This document shows, piece after piece, positions 10,824-24,538 of a stretch of DNA of 64,000 bases; the first letter of the stretch is position 1, and the number at the start of each line of letters is the position of its first letter. A program made the position numbers and the translations under genes. The stretch is from contig CM061141.1 of assembly GCA_030789695.1 (NCBI GenBank), forward strand, positions 272,459,655 through 272,523,654. Reading direction: 5' to 3'. This DNA is from Scilla litardierei (taxonomy: Eukaryota > Streptophyta > Magnoliopsida > Asparagales > Asparagaceae). Under the pieces are notes generated by a model. It had not been told where the DNA came from and did not search any database. It saw only the letters and a program-made list of their open reading frames with translations.

Positions 10824-11054
10824 AGTGGTATCAGAGCAGGTTTTAGGATCTAGCCTAGTTTGACCATGGACCACGTTGATAGTGCTTTTACTGAGGGTAA
10901 GTCTATTTCACGTCCACCTAGATTTAACGGAGGAGATTATGCTTACTGGAAAAATCGTATGAAAATCTACCTTATTTCTCACCCAGATCCATGGACCACA
11001 TTGATAGTGCTTTTACTGAGGGTCAGTCTATTTCACGTCCACCCAGATCCAACA
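10824..11054 (+). mobile_element. Partial second internal unit: PBS, gag start, re-duplicated gag start, LTR tip
   Basis: After the second LTR the sequence repeats PBS and gag start (ATG at 10866) to about 10979. It then jumps to CACCCAGATCC and a second copy of the gag start (ATG at 10991). CACCCAGATCC occurs again 60 bases later, and the segment ends AACA, the last bases of the LTR, followed by ATATC. This looks like template switching during reverse transcription, or recombination plus deletion. Confidence 0.75.
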
Positions 11055-11059
11055 ATATC
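11055..11059. repeat. Right target-site duplication (ATATC)
   Basis: Matches 2076-2080 exactly. Confidence 0.8.
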
Positions 11060-12470
11060 TGCTGCCTCAGATTTTTCACCATCTTCGCACGTATGCTGTG
11101 CATAGATCTTCCTGATGGCCTAGTGAACCCACTGGCCCCACGCGCTTGACTTTGGGTGTGCTTGAGCACATGCACAACATCCACCCATATAGGTAACGTC
11201 ACTGGACATATCTTTTAGGCACCCATCACACACCCCATTTTGTCCTTACCGCCCCTCACCTCACCACCGTAGTGCCAGTCCAGCAGAGCTGGAGATTAAT
11301 AGGGTCTTTCCACTTCCCGCCCTCCACGTCCTCGAGCCCCCCGAAATACCTGTCGATGTTAACGCCGACGACTAGGTGCTCAGCTCTTCTTAGGACGAGG
11401 AGCCTGACCTGTCTGCCATTGTGGCTGCCCAGCCAGCACAGCTTGCACACCCTTCGCCACTAGGAGGCACTACCTTCGCCCCCTTTGTCACCACCACCAC
11501 CACCACCTTCGGGACCACGTGTACTGTCACCACCCTCTGCCCCGAGGCCACTGCCGCTGTCTCCTCCGCACCCATACCTGAGGGCATGGTCGTCCCGTCT
11601 GCTCCCGAGCTGACTGCTCGACACTTTCTAGACCAGGAGCCAGCCAGCACCCTTCCACCGCTTCGGGACCTTCTTGCCTCTCTGTCTATCTCCTTAGGGT
11701 CCCCTTCACCACTCACTGGCACCACTTCCACACAGGCAGCCGTCCTCACCGAGAGCATCTCGACTTCTGTCCGCACATCTGTGTCAACGATAGCTCCTTC
11801 CTCCACTACCGATGCTTCTGCTGCTACCACAGCTTCTCCGGATCTCGGCCATATTACACTGCACACTTCCACCGCCGAGATCCCTTCAAGTTCACCCTCT
11901 CCGACCTTCTAGTCTAGGCACCGTGGATCTACCCCACGGGGCCGTTTTATGAGAGTCGTGTCTCACAGTTCCCGTCCTCCCCTCGACTCCTACACCACTG
12001 ACACTCGTCTGACAGCGGTGGAGGACTTGACTTCTTGCCTTCGGTGGGATTTTGACGACTTCGTCCGCTCGACAGCCACCGATCAATAGAGAGTCGATGC
12101 AGACCTTGCATCGATTAAAGACCTGCTACGGACACGGGGCCCACCTCCCATGATCCTTGCTCACACCCCTCCACCCAGGCCATCCCCAGTCTCGACCGAT
12201 GCACCACTCTGTGTCCCACACTCTCAGGCTTCTGCAGGGCCTGCCACTTATACACCTAAGTTGGTAGCCACGGTTGTGGGCACCTCAGTTGTCGACGCAC
12301 ACACTTCCACTCTAGTTGAGACTGCCATTGTCCCATTTTCAGCTGAGCCCGCTTCCACTACCTCTGATTTCCTGTCTGACACACTTGTCGAGCCACAGCC
12401 TACCGCCACAGTCTCTGGTTCACAGCAGAAGGACCCACCACCACCCTCAGAGGGCGGTGCCCCTGCTTGA
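11060..12470 (+). pseudogene. Athila-like ORF1/env-like protein, C-terminal part
   Basis: Continuation of the reading frame broken by the insertion at 2081. The first 350 bases are heavily degraded (several stops; RLTLGVLEHMH is readable). A long open stretch (11421-11912) and its continuation to 12470 then encode a Ser/Thr/Pro/Ala-rich tail with runs of Thr and Ala. Such low-complexity tails are common at the C-terminus of plant retroelement third ORFs, including the Sirevirus env-like ORF at 46031-47656. An in-frame stop (about 12087) divides the tail. No transmembrane segment is evident. Function unknown; not expected to be functional. Confidence 0.45.
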
Positions 12471-13442
12471 TGCTGTCCCTCCACTACTTTTTTGTTCATG
12501 TTCTTCCCTCATCCTATTTTGTGCCCATATGTCTTTTTAGGGCCTTAGTCAATCACATCTTTGGGGATGACCCACTATGCATCATTCTTTGCATTTGCAT
12601 CATCACTTTATCCTTGCATCATATCACTTTTACTTTCATTTGCACAGTTTTACTTTCCATTCACTTTCTATCTCCTTATCCACCCAGCGTGTTCTCAGCA
12701 GTGAGGACACTGCTGCGTTTAGCTTGGGAGATGAGTGTTATCGCTTTATTTTTCATTTTCTTTTACATTTTTCTTTCATTTTTCACCTTTTTTACTTTGC
12801 TTTTCCACACATTTTTCACCTTTCCATCTTTTTTCTCATTCAGCATCACGTTTTCCACTTTTTACCATGCATGCATATTTGTTTTCATTTTCTTACTTTC
12901 TCCACCTTTCTCCCTTTTAGCTAGAATTGTTCTGCATGATGATATCTCTCATAGCCCTCAGTAGCTACTCACGATGCTTATATCTGTCGACATGCTACTT
13001 AGAGTAGTCTCAGTCTTACTATTTATATGCTTGTATATTCTCTTGCTGATCTTTCTAATTTAATGCCTGATATGAATTGAATTTGAATGCATGAAATAGT
13101 ATCTAGAACGTTCTTTGTTGGATAATGCACCTATGTTCAAGCATCATTAGAATATTTGGAGCACCTGTTTGTTATCTTATCCACTTCTGTTTTGCAGGCC
13201 GGATATTATTGTGCTTTATACCGCATGCTTTCATTATTCGTTGATATGAATGAAAATATCCATGCTAGCTATGAGTTTAGTTAGAGTAATATCACATTGA
13301 ACCGTTGTACACATCTGATGAGTGAATCGAGTGATATATTATCTTCCTTCTCCACAATATCTTTATGATTCTCTACATATCATTTGGTTTCACCCCTACA
13401 GCTACTTTTACCGCACCAACTTCGCAAAAATCCCAAAAGAAA
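12471..13442 (+). other. 3' non-coding region of the Athila-like element
   Basis: Strongly pyrimidine-rich on + from 12471 to about 12930 (TTCATTTTC runs). At about 12700-12735 it reads GTGAGGACACTGC then TTTAGCTTGGGAGATG. This resembles the GAGGACAATG...TTTGGGGGA motif that I associate with the 3' region of Athila/Tat gypsy elements, and the minus-strand element shows the same at 41795-41830. No LTR end is recognisable before the microsatellite. The long open frame at 12467-12964 is only a by-product of the pyrimidine bias. Confidence 0.45.
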
Positions 13443-15500
<2,058 letters not shown>

Positions 15501-15503
<3 letters not shown>

Positions 15504-18425
15504 AACGACCGGTTTTTACCATTAATATTATCTGTATTCCTCTCGTATATTTTTATCCGTGTCCGTAGCTTGGCGTATTCTGTCCCCGTACTCACTCCGA
15601 TTTTGAATATTTTTTTTCATATTATTTATTTTTATCATTATTTTGAACTACTTGGTTAAATCCTTTATAATAATTATTTTTAAAATAACATCATCTTATA
15701 TTAATTTAAACTTTGGAAATTCAAATTTTGATTTTCAAATCTTTTTAAAAGTCAAATGCAACTTTCCTTGTTGGAGCCCATTCAATCTAATTGATGAGCC
15801 CTAATTCCCTTGATTAACCTATTAAATTCAAATTCATTTAAATGAAAAATTCAAATTTCGAGTTTAAAGTTTTTTCAAAACATTTGAAAAGTTTCCTTAT
15901 TAGACCCAGTTAAAACCCTTTGATTTGCTTTTAATCCCCTTGATTAAATCTTATTAATATTTCAAAACTTCCCTAATATAATTACTTCATAATTAACCCT
16001 AGCCGCACCCTATGACACTCACGCACACCATCTGTAAGCACACATTTGAAAACCTTTAAACTTCTAGGCTTTCACATGCTACCTTTCATTTCTTATACAA
16101 ACAAACCGATAGAAAATAAATCCTAGGAGCCCACGTGCTGGCTTTCAACATCTCATTGCCTATTTTAAAACCTATATCACATCAGCCTTTCATTACTTAT
16201 ACAAAAAAACCCCTAGGACTTAGTAACCACAGCCCCTACTCCTGTATATTAAACCTAGGGTTATCTTCCTAGCAGCCGCCCCCCGACTTCTCTTCTTCCC
16301 CACGCATGCGAGGCAACCCAGGCCGAAGCGCGCACAACCCAGCTCACACCGAACGCCCGCGGCCACCCTCTTCTTCTCCACGCCCAGCAACGCACGCGAG
16401 GCCTCCTCCTCGTAGCACACGCGACGGCCTCTTCTCCTCCCCATCGCGTTGTGCCTCCTCCTCCTTCACTCCTTCCCCCTCTCCTCTCCAAACTCCAGGC
16501 CGCAGGCGACCTCCCCGCATCGGCCTCCATACACTCTGCAACCGCAGGCCATGCCGAGCTCCCCTACAGCCCGCGGCCTCCACGCAACAGCACCCTCCCT
16601 CAGCCCACGCACCAAACACCGGCCACTCCTCGTTGCTACACCCCCACGGCCTCGCAAACGACAGATCTCCTACTCCGCGTGCGTGAACACAACTCGCGGG
16701 TTCTCTCTCTTCCCCACGCACGCATACAACTTTGTGATGGCCCTCATCCTCACCGTTAGCCTCAGATCTGACGTCGACGACCCCGGGGATTCACTGAAAT
16801 CCTCGCTACTACCTGCAGAGTCCGCAGACGCCGCTGTCCGTCGACTTCCTCGCTGCCACGACGAGTTCCAGATCGTTGACGCCGCACGTATCGCTGTCGT
16901 TGCTCCCCACCTGTTGCGTAACGCTTAGTACCCATATCTATAACTCATAACCCACACCGTAAAGTAGAGAACCTAATAAAATCGGTTGATTAGACGTCGT
17001 ATGAACTCGTTATAAAGCTGTTTTGATCGAAAAACACATATTCTGATTTTACTTTTTGTCAAACCAGCGAACCGTCTTCTCCGTAGCGTAGTACTCGTCG
17101 AGACGTTTCCAACGACACCAAGAACGTCAACATCAGGCAAGTATACGAATTGATATGATTTTTTGAAGTTTCGACACTTTTACACCGCTTTCATGTAGTG
17201 CTGAATAACTTGAAAATTAGACGTGAAATAATGTAAGAAACTGACACCATGACGATCAGGACAAAATTTGTGATCCATGGGTATATCATACGATATACCT
17301 TAATTTTGAACAAAAAGGAGAAAGAAATACTTTCTGTAACAAGTTCAATAAAAACACGTGTTCGTTATTATTTTAAGATTTCTGTAAAAATTGTTCAACC
17401 CACTTCTGCCTTGTAGAACTGTCACAATAATGTAGTAATGTTGATAACATTAAATTTCTGCATGTCTTGACATGTCTAACAAATAGTGACATCGTGAAAA
17501 TCGTGCGCCTCGAAGGCGGTATCGTGAATTCGTGATGTCGTGTGAGTCGACTAGGCTGGCTCGTGTTCCCGCACAAAATTGGGGTGGGGTTAGGGTTGAG
17601 CGGCCACTGGGCGTATGAAGGGTCCTCTCCTCAAGAGCACCACTCGCATATGGTGGGTTAGTGTCAATCACGGTAAACCCACGTGAGAGGAACGACATAC
17701 TCATCACGACCTAAAGGCGAGAACCCTAAGATAGATGTAAACTATTGACATGAAACTTGCAACGCTAACTTGATCTCATGAAAACTGACATGCTAATGAT
17801 CTCAAGGAAAAAACTTACTTTAATTCTTGAAACTGCTTAGAACTGCATGTTAGAGATGTTGGCTTTCGTTTCTATATAATTGTCTTGTTAAATTTACTGC
17901 AGTCAGCTCTTTTAAATATTTAATGTCTCTTAAATTCATATCGTTTGTATACTTGTCTTGGGTTGCTAACTCTTTCTTGCAGTCCCCTTGCTGACATACA
18001 TTCATGTTTTTGGATGTATGTCAGATTCTGAGCTCGAGTACCCGGAGGATCCTTACATGACGCCTGACTTGGAGAGCCAGTAGTTCGCCCCTGACGCCGA
18101 GCCTCTCCCAGCGGAGGACTAGTGGACCCACCCTTTACTGCTTTTCCTTAGCTTACTTTCAAACGTTGTTGTTGCTTTGAGTACCTTCCTTTTGTTGCCA
18201 CTTTAGCCCTGCTGAGGCTTGTTGATTAATTTCGTGTACGGACATTTTATCTCTGGATGTGGCTCTATTTTCTTGTTATGTTCTGATTGTTCTGATACAT
18301 AAATGCAAGGACCTCTTCTGTGTTTTTATCACAGACGCTTATTGAACTCGAGCTTCGCCGCTCCAGTTCAAGCGGACCGCGTAACGCTCTCGCTTCTGGT
18401 GTCTTTTGGGAAGCGGGGCGTTACA
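15501..18425 (+). repeat. 5' LTR of LARD-like element 1 (2925 bp)
   Basis: Begins TGTAACGACCGG right after the LINE TA tail and ends GGGGCGTTACA. Its first 420 bases recur at 21434-21853 with about ten differences. It includes a GC-rich, leader-like stretch (16260-16920) where overlapping ORFs on both strands reflect composition only. Confidence 0.82.
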
Positions 18426-21400
18426 GGTTTTAGTGGCGGCCCATGCAGGTCCTGCAACTGCGAAATTCGGAACAATAAGAACATCTTTCATTAGCCAAAA
18501 ACATCCAGAATTAGTTCGTACGCAAAATTACTCGAATACCTTGTCTCAGCACGATAGGAAACCCAAGACCAGGATAATAGGAAAAGTTAGTTAGACGCTC
18601 GTGCTCGTTAATTAGACACCTTGGCCACGACTTAGTATTATCTGGGGCATCACCCTAGCGATGGATCATCCAGCTCTGACCATAGTAGATTTTTGAGTTT
18701 GTTAGTCGTTCGCTTAGATTTATCGAACCTAGGGCCCAACCGAACGTAGCGATCGTCGCCGTGCAAGTCGAACCTGAGACGCCTGCAAGGAGTAGGCTTC
18801 GAAGCGTAGGATATTCCAGATCTATAGATAAGATCTCGATCTCGATCCACAACGAACCCTCACCTCGGCTTTCCTATCACAGTCTAGTTCGTTGATGAAC
18901 CTTAATGCTAAAGCTTAGTCGACCCAATGATTATTTCCCCTGATTTTACTATTTCCTAATCATTACACTTCTAGGTAGTGATCGTAGAAAACCATCGTAG
19001 CGTATTCACGGAGTTACTTCTTAGGCGTACTTACGTTTCGATCGTCGAACCTATCCCTTGTCCTCGATTCACATAAACTCTTCAGGTCTGCCATCTTGCA
19101 GATATGGGATCTTCTAAAAGTATTTTCGGTATTTTTTTATTGAACCCTTCGCTAAGTTTAAAATCCTTTCGAAAACTTTTACTTAGATTTTCTACACTTC
19201 AGTCGACTTAAACCCAACCATGATTATGAAACTCTTCTGACGCGGTCATTAGTTACTATCTTATAGCGACTTTCTAACATACACCGTCCGCACTTATACT
19301 TCACATAGCCTCATATAGCTACTCTATTTTCCTCATGTGATGAACTCTTTTTTTAAAACGTTATTTCTATTTTGCTAGCTCAAAATATTATCCCCCTTTT
19401 CTTACCAACATATTTCAAAAACACTCATTCCTATGTACTTTTAAAAAAATACCTTCCTAAGTTAAATAGAACTTCAAAATCTTGCATGTCAATTTCAAAA
19501 TCATTGTCTTCACATTTTTTTTAAAAAAAATTCCATTTTACAAACCCATTTCCATTTACCAAACAAGCACTACGACACTATGCCCATATTACTCTTCACC
19601 TATTATTTGAATGATCATATTTTACGTCTTAACTCCTACCGTATGTTCACTATTTTACGTAAGTTATGACGATATAGTTATTCTTATACCCATCTTTATC
19701 TTCTTACTTCTGTTCATAAATATTTTATCTCATGCAACCGACTAACCTCTTATCCATCCCACATTCGGAACCGTCCATCACAACATTAACTCGTTGCCTC
19801 ATTCAACTCTGAATCCTACCCTATTACTTAGTTATCACATTAGTACTTATCTTTGCTTATGTCAGCTTTAGTTTAAGTATAGTGGGACCATTAGCTTGAT
19901 TGTGGTGTTGTGGTGCATGTATATAGATAGTGAGTGTGGACCAGTGCGTGCTAATCTCTATATACCACCTATGTATGAGTGTGCTACCCAGAGTATATTA
20001 GTATAGTGTGATTATCTATTCTGTCGTATGTGCATGTATGTACGGTAATACGTGACATATACGTATATAGTCGAGTATAGAGTAGTAAGTGTTATACTTA
20101 TACCTTGGCGAGTGATTAGCTATATCACTATAGGAATAACTGTGCGTATTGGATTTAGTATTGGCTAGTTACTGGGAGTATATGTACCTTAGTTGTATTT
20201 ATTAATGTTTGTAATTGTATGCTGGTACAATGATATGCACGTTATGTATAATGATAATAGGGTACGTATAGTTGTGTGTGCATATTTATTATGTGATCTA
20301 TATGTTAGCATGTCTGGCGTGTGCTCATACGTATATGTATGTATGTGGTTAGTTATCGGTATATATATATACATTGTATGAATAAGTGTGTTGTATGTAA
20401 GGTAGGATTATAATGTCGTAGTACCACTACAGGATGATGTATAAGCATGTGTATACCAGGAAGTATGTATAGTCGTATGTTTGTGACTACGTATATGGAT
20501 GTATGTAATAGTATACTAGCCATATGTAAATTACCATGGTTGTGTATGTCGGTGTGTGTATATTTGTCCTATATAGATACGAGATAGGCGTGTAGTAGTG
20601 TAAGTATGTATATGTATGTGAAATGAACGTATGTATTAGTATTTGAAGGCGTGTGATTTATGAGTAAGTATATGTATATGGATGTATATTGTTTCATTAT
20701 AATGTATGTATGACTGGGATAGGACGACCTTAGTGTCTAAGTCCGCTCACCCTATGTCAGTCTATTTAAGGAAGTCAGAGGACGGACTTGATCCTAAGGT
20801 GGATAGATTACTATGACCCTAGTGCTATGAGTAGGGCTTATATAAATCTGTGTATGGTGTAAGGTATTACGTGCATGTATATACGTATAGTGATATATAT
20901 TATTACGTGCAGTATGTAAAAATGATCGTATGATTGAAATGTTAATTGACAAAGAGTGATTGTATTTTTATTAGTGGTATGTTTATGTGACATATGGTAC
21001 TATATCAGTTTAGATTGTGAGTGTATAAGATGTATGGTATTACCTTGTGTATTGGTAATGATGTGGGTGTGGAAGGTGATAGCACACTTACTGCTATGTA
21101 AATTGATGTGGTGGTGTAGTAAAGTGTTACTATTCATCCGAGTATAATATTGGTTGGATTATATTTGTAAGATGATATTAAACATGTTATGTAAATACGT
21201 AATTAGTAATGTGTGTATGTGTATAGTTACTACTAGTAGCAATGGCGTTGATTAGTATTGTCGGTGGTAATACTTTCGTGTTGATGTTAATATTAGAAAT
21301 TAATTTTGGATATGCCATGCTAGTTGTTATGGTGTGTGCGTTAGAAAAGGAGGTACGATCGTTACCCTTACGTTTTCACGGTGTCTTAGCCGATTAGATT

Positions 21401-21433
21401 CCGAGGACGGAATCGTTCTTAAGGTGGGTAGGA
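18426..21433 (+). other. Non-coding internal region of LARD-like element 1
   Basis: Starts GGTTTTAGTGGCGGCCCATG and contains no usable ORF. The first half is of mixed composition. From about 19860 to 21350 it is dominated by TGTATGTATA-like, G+T/TA-rich sequence on +. It ends with a purine-rich tract AAGGTGGGTAGGA (21421-21433), the likely PPT. Confidence 0.7.
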
Positions 21434-21853
21434 TGTAACGACCGGTTTTTACCATTAATATTATCTGTATTCCTCTCGTATATTTTTATCTGTGTCCGTA
21501 GCTTGGCTTATTCTGTCCCCGTACTCACTCCAATTTTGAATATCTTTTCATATTAGTTATTTTTATCATTATTTTGAACTACTTGGTTAAATCCTTTATA
21601 ATAATTATTTTTAAAATAACATCATCTTATATTAATTTAAACTTTCGAAATTCAAATTTTGATTTTCAAACTTTTTAAAAGTCAAATGAGACTTTCCTTG
21701 TTGGAGCCCATTCAATCTAATTGATGAGCCCTAATTCCCTTGATTAACCTATTAAATACAAATTCATTTAAATGAAAAATTCAAATTTCGAATTTAAAGT
21801 TTTTTTAAAAAACATTTGAAAAGTTTCCTTATTAGACCCAGTTAAAACCCTTT
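21434..21853 (+). repeat. Truncated 3' LTR of LARD-like element 1
   Basis: Aligns with 15501-15922 (about 97-98% by eye), then stops at AAAACCCTTT and is replaced by Sirevirus integrase sequence. Confidence 0.85.
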
Positions 21854-24538
21854 ACAAGTGAACAACACTTATGGCATCGACATTTTGGTCATGTGAACTT
21901 TGGAACACTTTTTAAGCTTTCCAAGTTAAATTCTATTAAAGGATTTTCTAAGATTGTCTTTCAAAAGAAAAGCTTTTGTGACTCGTGTCAACGAGGCAAG
22001 CTTCCTAAATCGTCTTTTAAACCTAAGAAAAGCATTTCATCTAAGCGGCCTCTAGAGCTATTACATCTAGATAGATCTTTTTGGGCCGACTAGAGTTGCT
22101 TCATTAGGAAATGCACGATATGGACTTGTCATCGTTGATGACTTTTCTAGATTTACTTGGGTATTTTCCTTAAGTAATAAAAATGATGCTTTTGAAAACT
22201 TCACAATATTTGTTAAGAAAGTACAAAATCTCATTGGAACCACCATTGTCACTATTCGTAGTGATTATGGAGGGGAATTTGAGAATGAGTCTTTCTCAAA
22301 TTTTTGTGATGAAGTTGGTATTACTCACACCTTTTCTTTCCCGCACGCACCCCCTCAAAATGATGTTGTTGAGAGGAAGAATAGGACGCTAGTGGAATGT
22401 GCTCGCACTATGCTTGATGATAGCCAACTTGGCCATCAATTTTGGGCGAAAGCGGTACATAACGCTTGCTATGTGTTTAATAGAATACTTTTGAGGCCCG
22501 GCACCAAACAAACTTGTTATGAATTGTTGTTTGGTAGATTGCCTCAAGTTAAACATTTTCGAGTTTTTGGCGCAAAATTTTTTATTAAAAACACGTATGG
22601 TAGCTTGGACAAATTTGATCCAAGATCCGATGTGGGGATATTTGTTGGATACTCCTCCCGTAGCAAAGCCTACCGTATATACAACAAACGAAACGCAACG
22701 ATCGAGGAATCACTTCATGTTTCATTTAATGAAGGTTTTGTCCCTACTAGAATTACTAATGATGATGACTCCAAGGATGTCTTATGTGATTCTATTGGTA
22801 ATTCTAATTCTATTGATTCTATTGATACTAACCCTACTAATGAGTCTTTTGAGAATGTTCCTAGTGATCAGGGAATTCCCAAACGGCTTCATACAGTTCG
22901 TGACCATCCCCATGAGCAAGTCATTGGCAACATACGTGATAGTGTTAAGACAAGATCTCAAGTCAACTACTTCGCTCATTGTGCCTTTGCCTCCTCAATT
23001 GAGCCAAAGAATATTAACGAAGCGTGCGAAGATGGTGCTTGGATCTTAGCCATGGAGGAGAAACTCATTCAATTCGAGAGGAATGAGGTTTGTGAGCTTT
23101 TTCCATTGCCTTCGAAGAACCACACCGTTATAGGAACGAAGTGGATTTTCAAGAACAAGACCGACGAAAACCAAATCGTCGTCCGGAACAAAGCTCGGTT
23201 AGTAGCTCAAGGCTACCGGCAAGAGGAAGGTATAGATTTCGAAGAATCCTTTGCTCCGGTAGCTAGATTAGAATCTATTAGGTTATTGTTATCTTTTGCA
23301 TGCCATAAAGATTTTAAACTCTTTCAAATGGATGTAAAAAGTGCGTTTTTTAAACGGAGATGTCGTTGAGGAAGTTTACGTTTCTCAACCTCCGGGTTTT
23401 ATAAATGAAAATTTTCCAAATCACCTTTTCAAACTTAAGAAAGCACGTTATGGTTTGAGACAACCTCCTCGAGCTTGGTATGACAGTCTAAAGAATTTTC
23501 TTTTGGATTTGGGTTTTACAATAGGAGAAGTTGATTCTACATTATTTGTTAAGTAATCGAATAATGATATTATTTTAGATCAAATTTACGTTGATGATAT
23601 CATTTTCGATGCTACTAACTTCACTCTTTGCGAAGAGTTTTCTAATGTTATGAAGGATCAATTTGAGATGAGCCACATGGGTGAGCTCAAATATTTCTTA
23701 GGTCTCCAAATTCGTCAAATGAACGATGCAATCTTTATCCACCAAACCAAGTACACGGTGGAGTTGCTAAAGCGATTTGGAATGGAGAATGCTTCCGGGA
23801 AGAAGACTCCAATGAGCACTACAACACATCTTGATAAGGATTCGGGTGGCAAAGATGTAGACATTCGTCTATATTGAGGTATGATAGGTAGTTTATTATA
23901 TCTCACTGCTAGTAGGCCCGATATTATGTTTGACGTATGTGTATGTGCTCGTTATCAGTCTCAACCTAAGGAATCTCACTTAGTAGCGGTAAAACATATT
24001 TTCTGTTATTTAAGTTACACACTCGACTTTGGATTACTTTATCCAAAGTCTAGCACATATGAGTTAATCTCATATAGTGACACAGATTATGCGGGATGCA
24101 AATCCAACAGGAAAAGTACTAGTGGCACTTGCCATTTTATAGGAAATTCTCTTGTCTCTTGGTTTTTCAAGAAGCAGAATTCCGTATCACTTTCAACCAC
24201 CGAGGCGGAATATATTACAGCCGGTGCTGCGTGTGCTGAGGTTCTTTGGATGAGACACACTCTTAAAGACTTTGGTATAAACTGTGATACTTTCCCTATC
24301 ATGGTGGACAACCAAAGTGCAATATGTCTCTCTAAGAATCCGGTACACCATTCCCGTTCTAAACACATAGATGTCTGTTACCATTTCTTAGATGATCATG
24401 TTGCCAAAAAAGGACATCATTTTAGTGTACGTTGAAACCCAGAAGCAAATCGCCGATATTTTCATGAAACCACTCAAGGAAGACTCCTTTGTGCGGTTAC
24501 GACGAGAATTGGGGATTATGGGTGAATCTGAGATTTAG
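21854..24538 (+). pseudogene. pol: Sirevirus pol remnant: integrase, reverse transcriptase, RNase H
   Basis: Integrase starts at the HLWHRHFGHVNFG zinc-binding part, with CDSCQRGKL, the catalytic VDDFSRF, SDYGGEF and the later E of the DD35E set. RT follows, with [12 protein letters not shown] and YVDDIIF (about 23588-23610). RNase H ends with TEAEYITAG and a C-terminal GESEI. Lesions: frameshift near 22075, frameshift in a T-run at about 23347, TAA near 23554, TGA near 23876 (CGA>TGA type) and an A-run frameshift at about 24408. Not functional. The orthologous stretch in the complete copy is 48593-51300 on the other strand. Confidence 0.88.

Larger units (their letters stand above)
2081..11054 (+). 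mobile_element. Gag-only Sirevirus-type copia element with tandem LTR structure
   Basis: Order: LTR 2081-4410, PBS, gag ORF, 1.27 kb non-coding, PPT, LTR 7606-10823, a second PBS with a gag start fragment, and a last few bases of LTR (CCAACA), then the target duplication ATATC. Pol (protease, integrase, reverse transcriptase) is absent, so the element is non-autonomous. The LTR ends are TGTTGG/CCAACA. The gag, PBS (Met-initiator type) and PPT resemble those of Sireviruses. Unusually, outside the second LTR it continues into internal sequence instead of ending. A Helitron lies inside the second LTR. Confidence 0.85.
15501..21853 (+). mobile_element. LARD-like non-coding LTR element 1, 3' truncated
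   Basis: A 2925-bp LTR (15501-18425), a 3.0-kb internal region without ORFs, a purine tract, and the first 420 bases of the 3' LTR. These are cut at 21853, where Sirevirus pol begins abruptly. Ends TGTAACG/CGTTACA. No gag or pol motif. It matches the minus-strand element at 57543-64000 in layout and in key motifs. Confidence 0.8.

Noticed and set aside
12467..12964. 165-codon Phe/Leu/Ser-rich ORF resembling membrane protein
   Set aside because: Hydrophobicity is due to a TTC/TTT pyrimidine tract in a retroelement 3' region.
16220..16928. Several ORFs of 90-160 codons in LARD LTR 1
   Set aside because: GC- and pyrimidine-rich leader-like sequence with open frames on both strands and no conserved domain; not conserved as protein in element 2.
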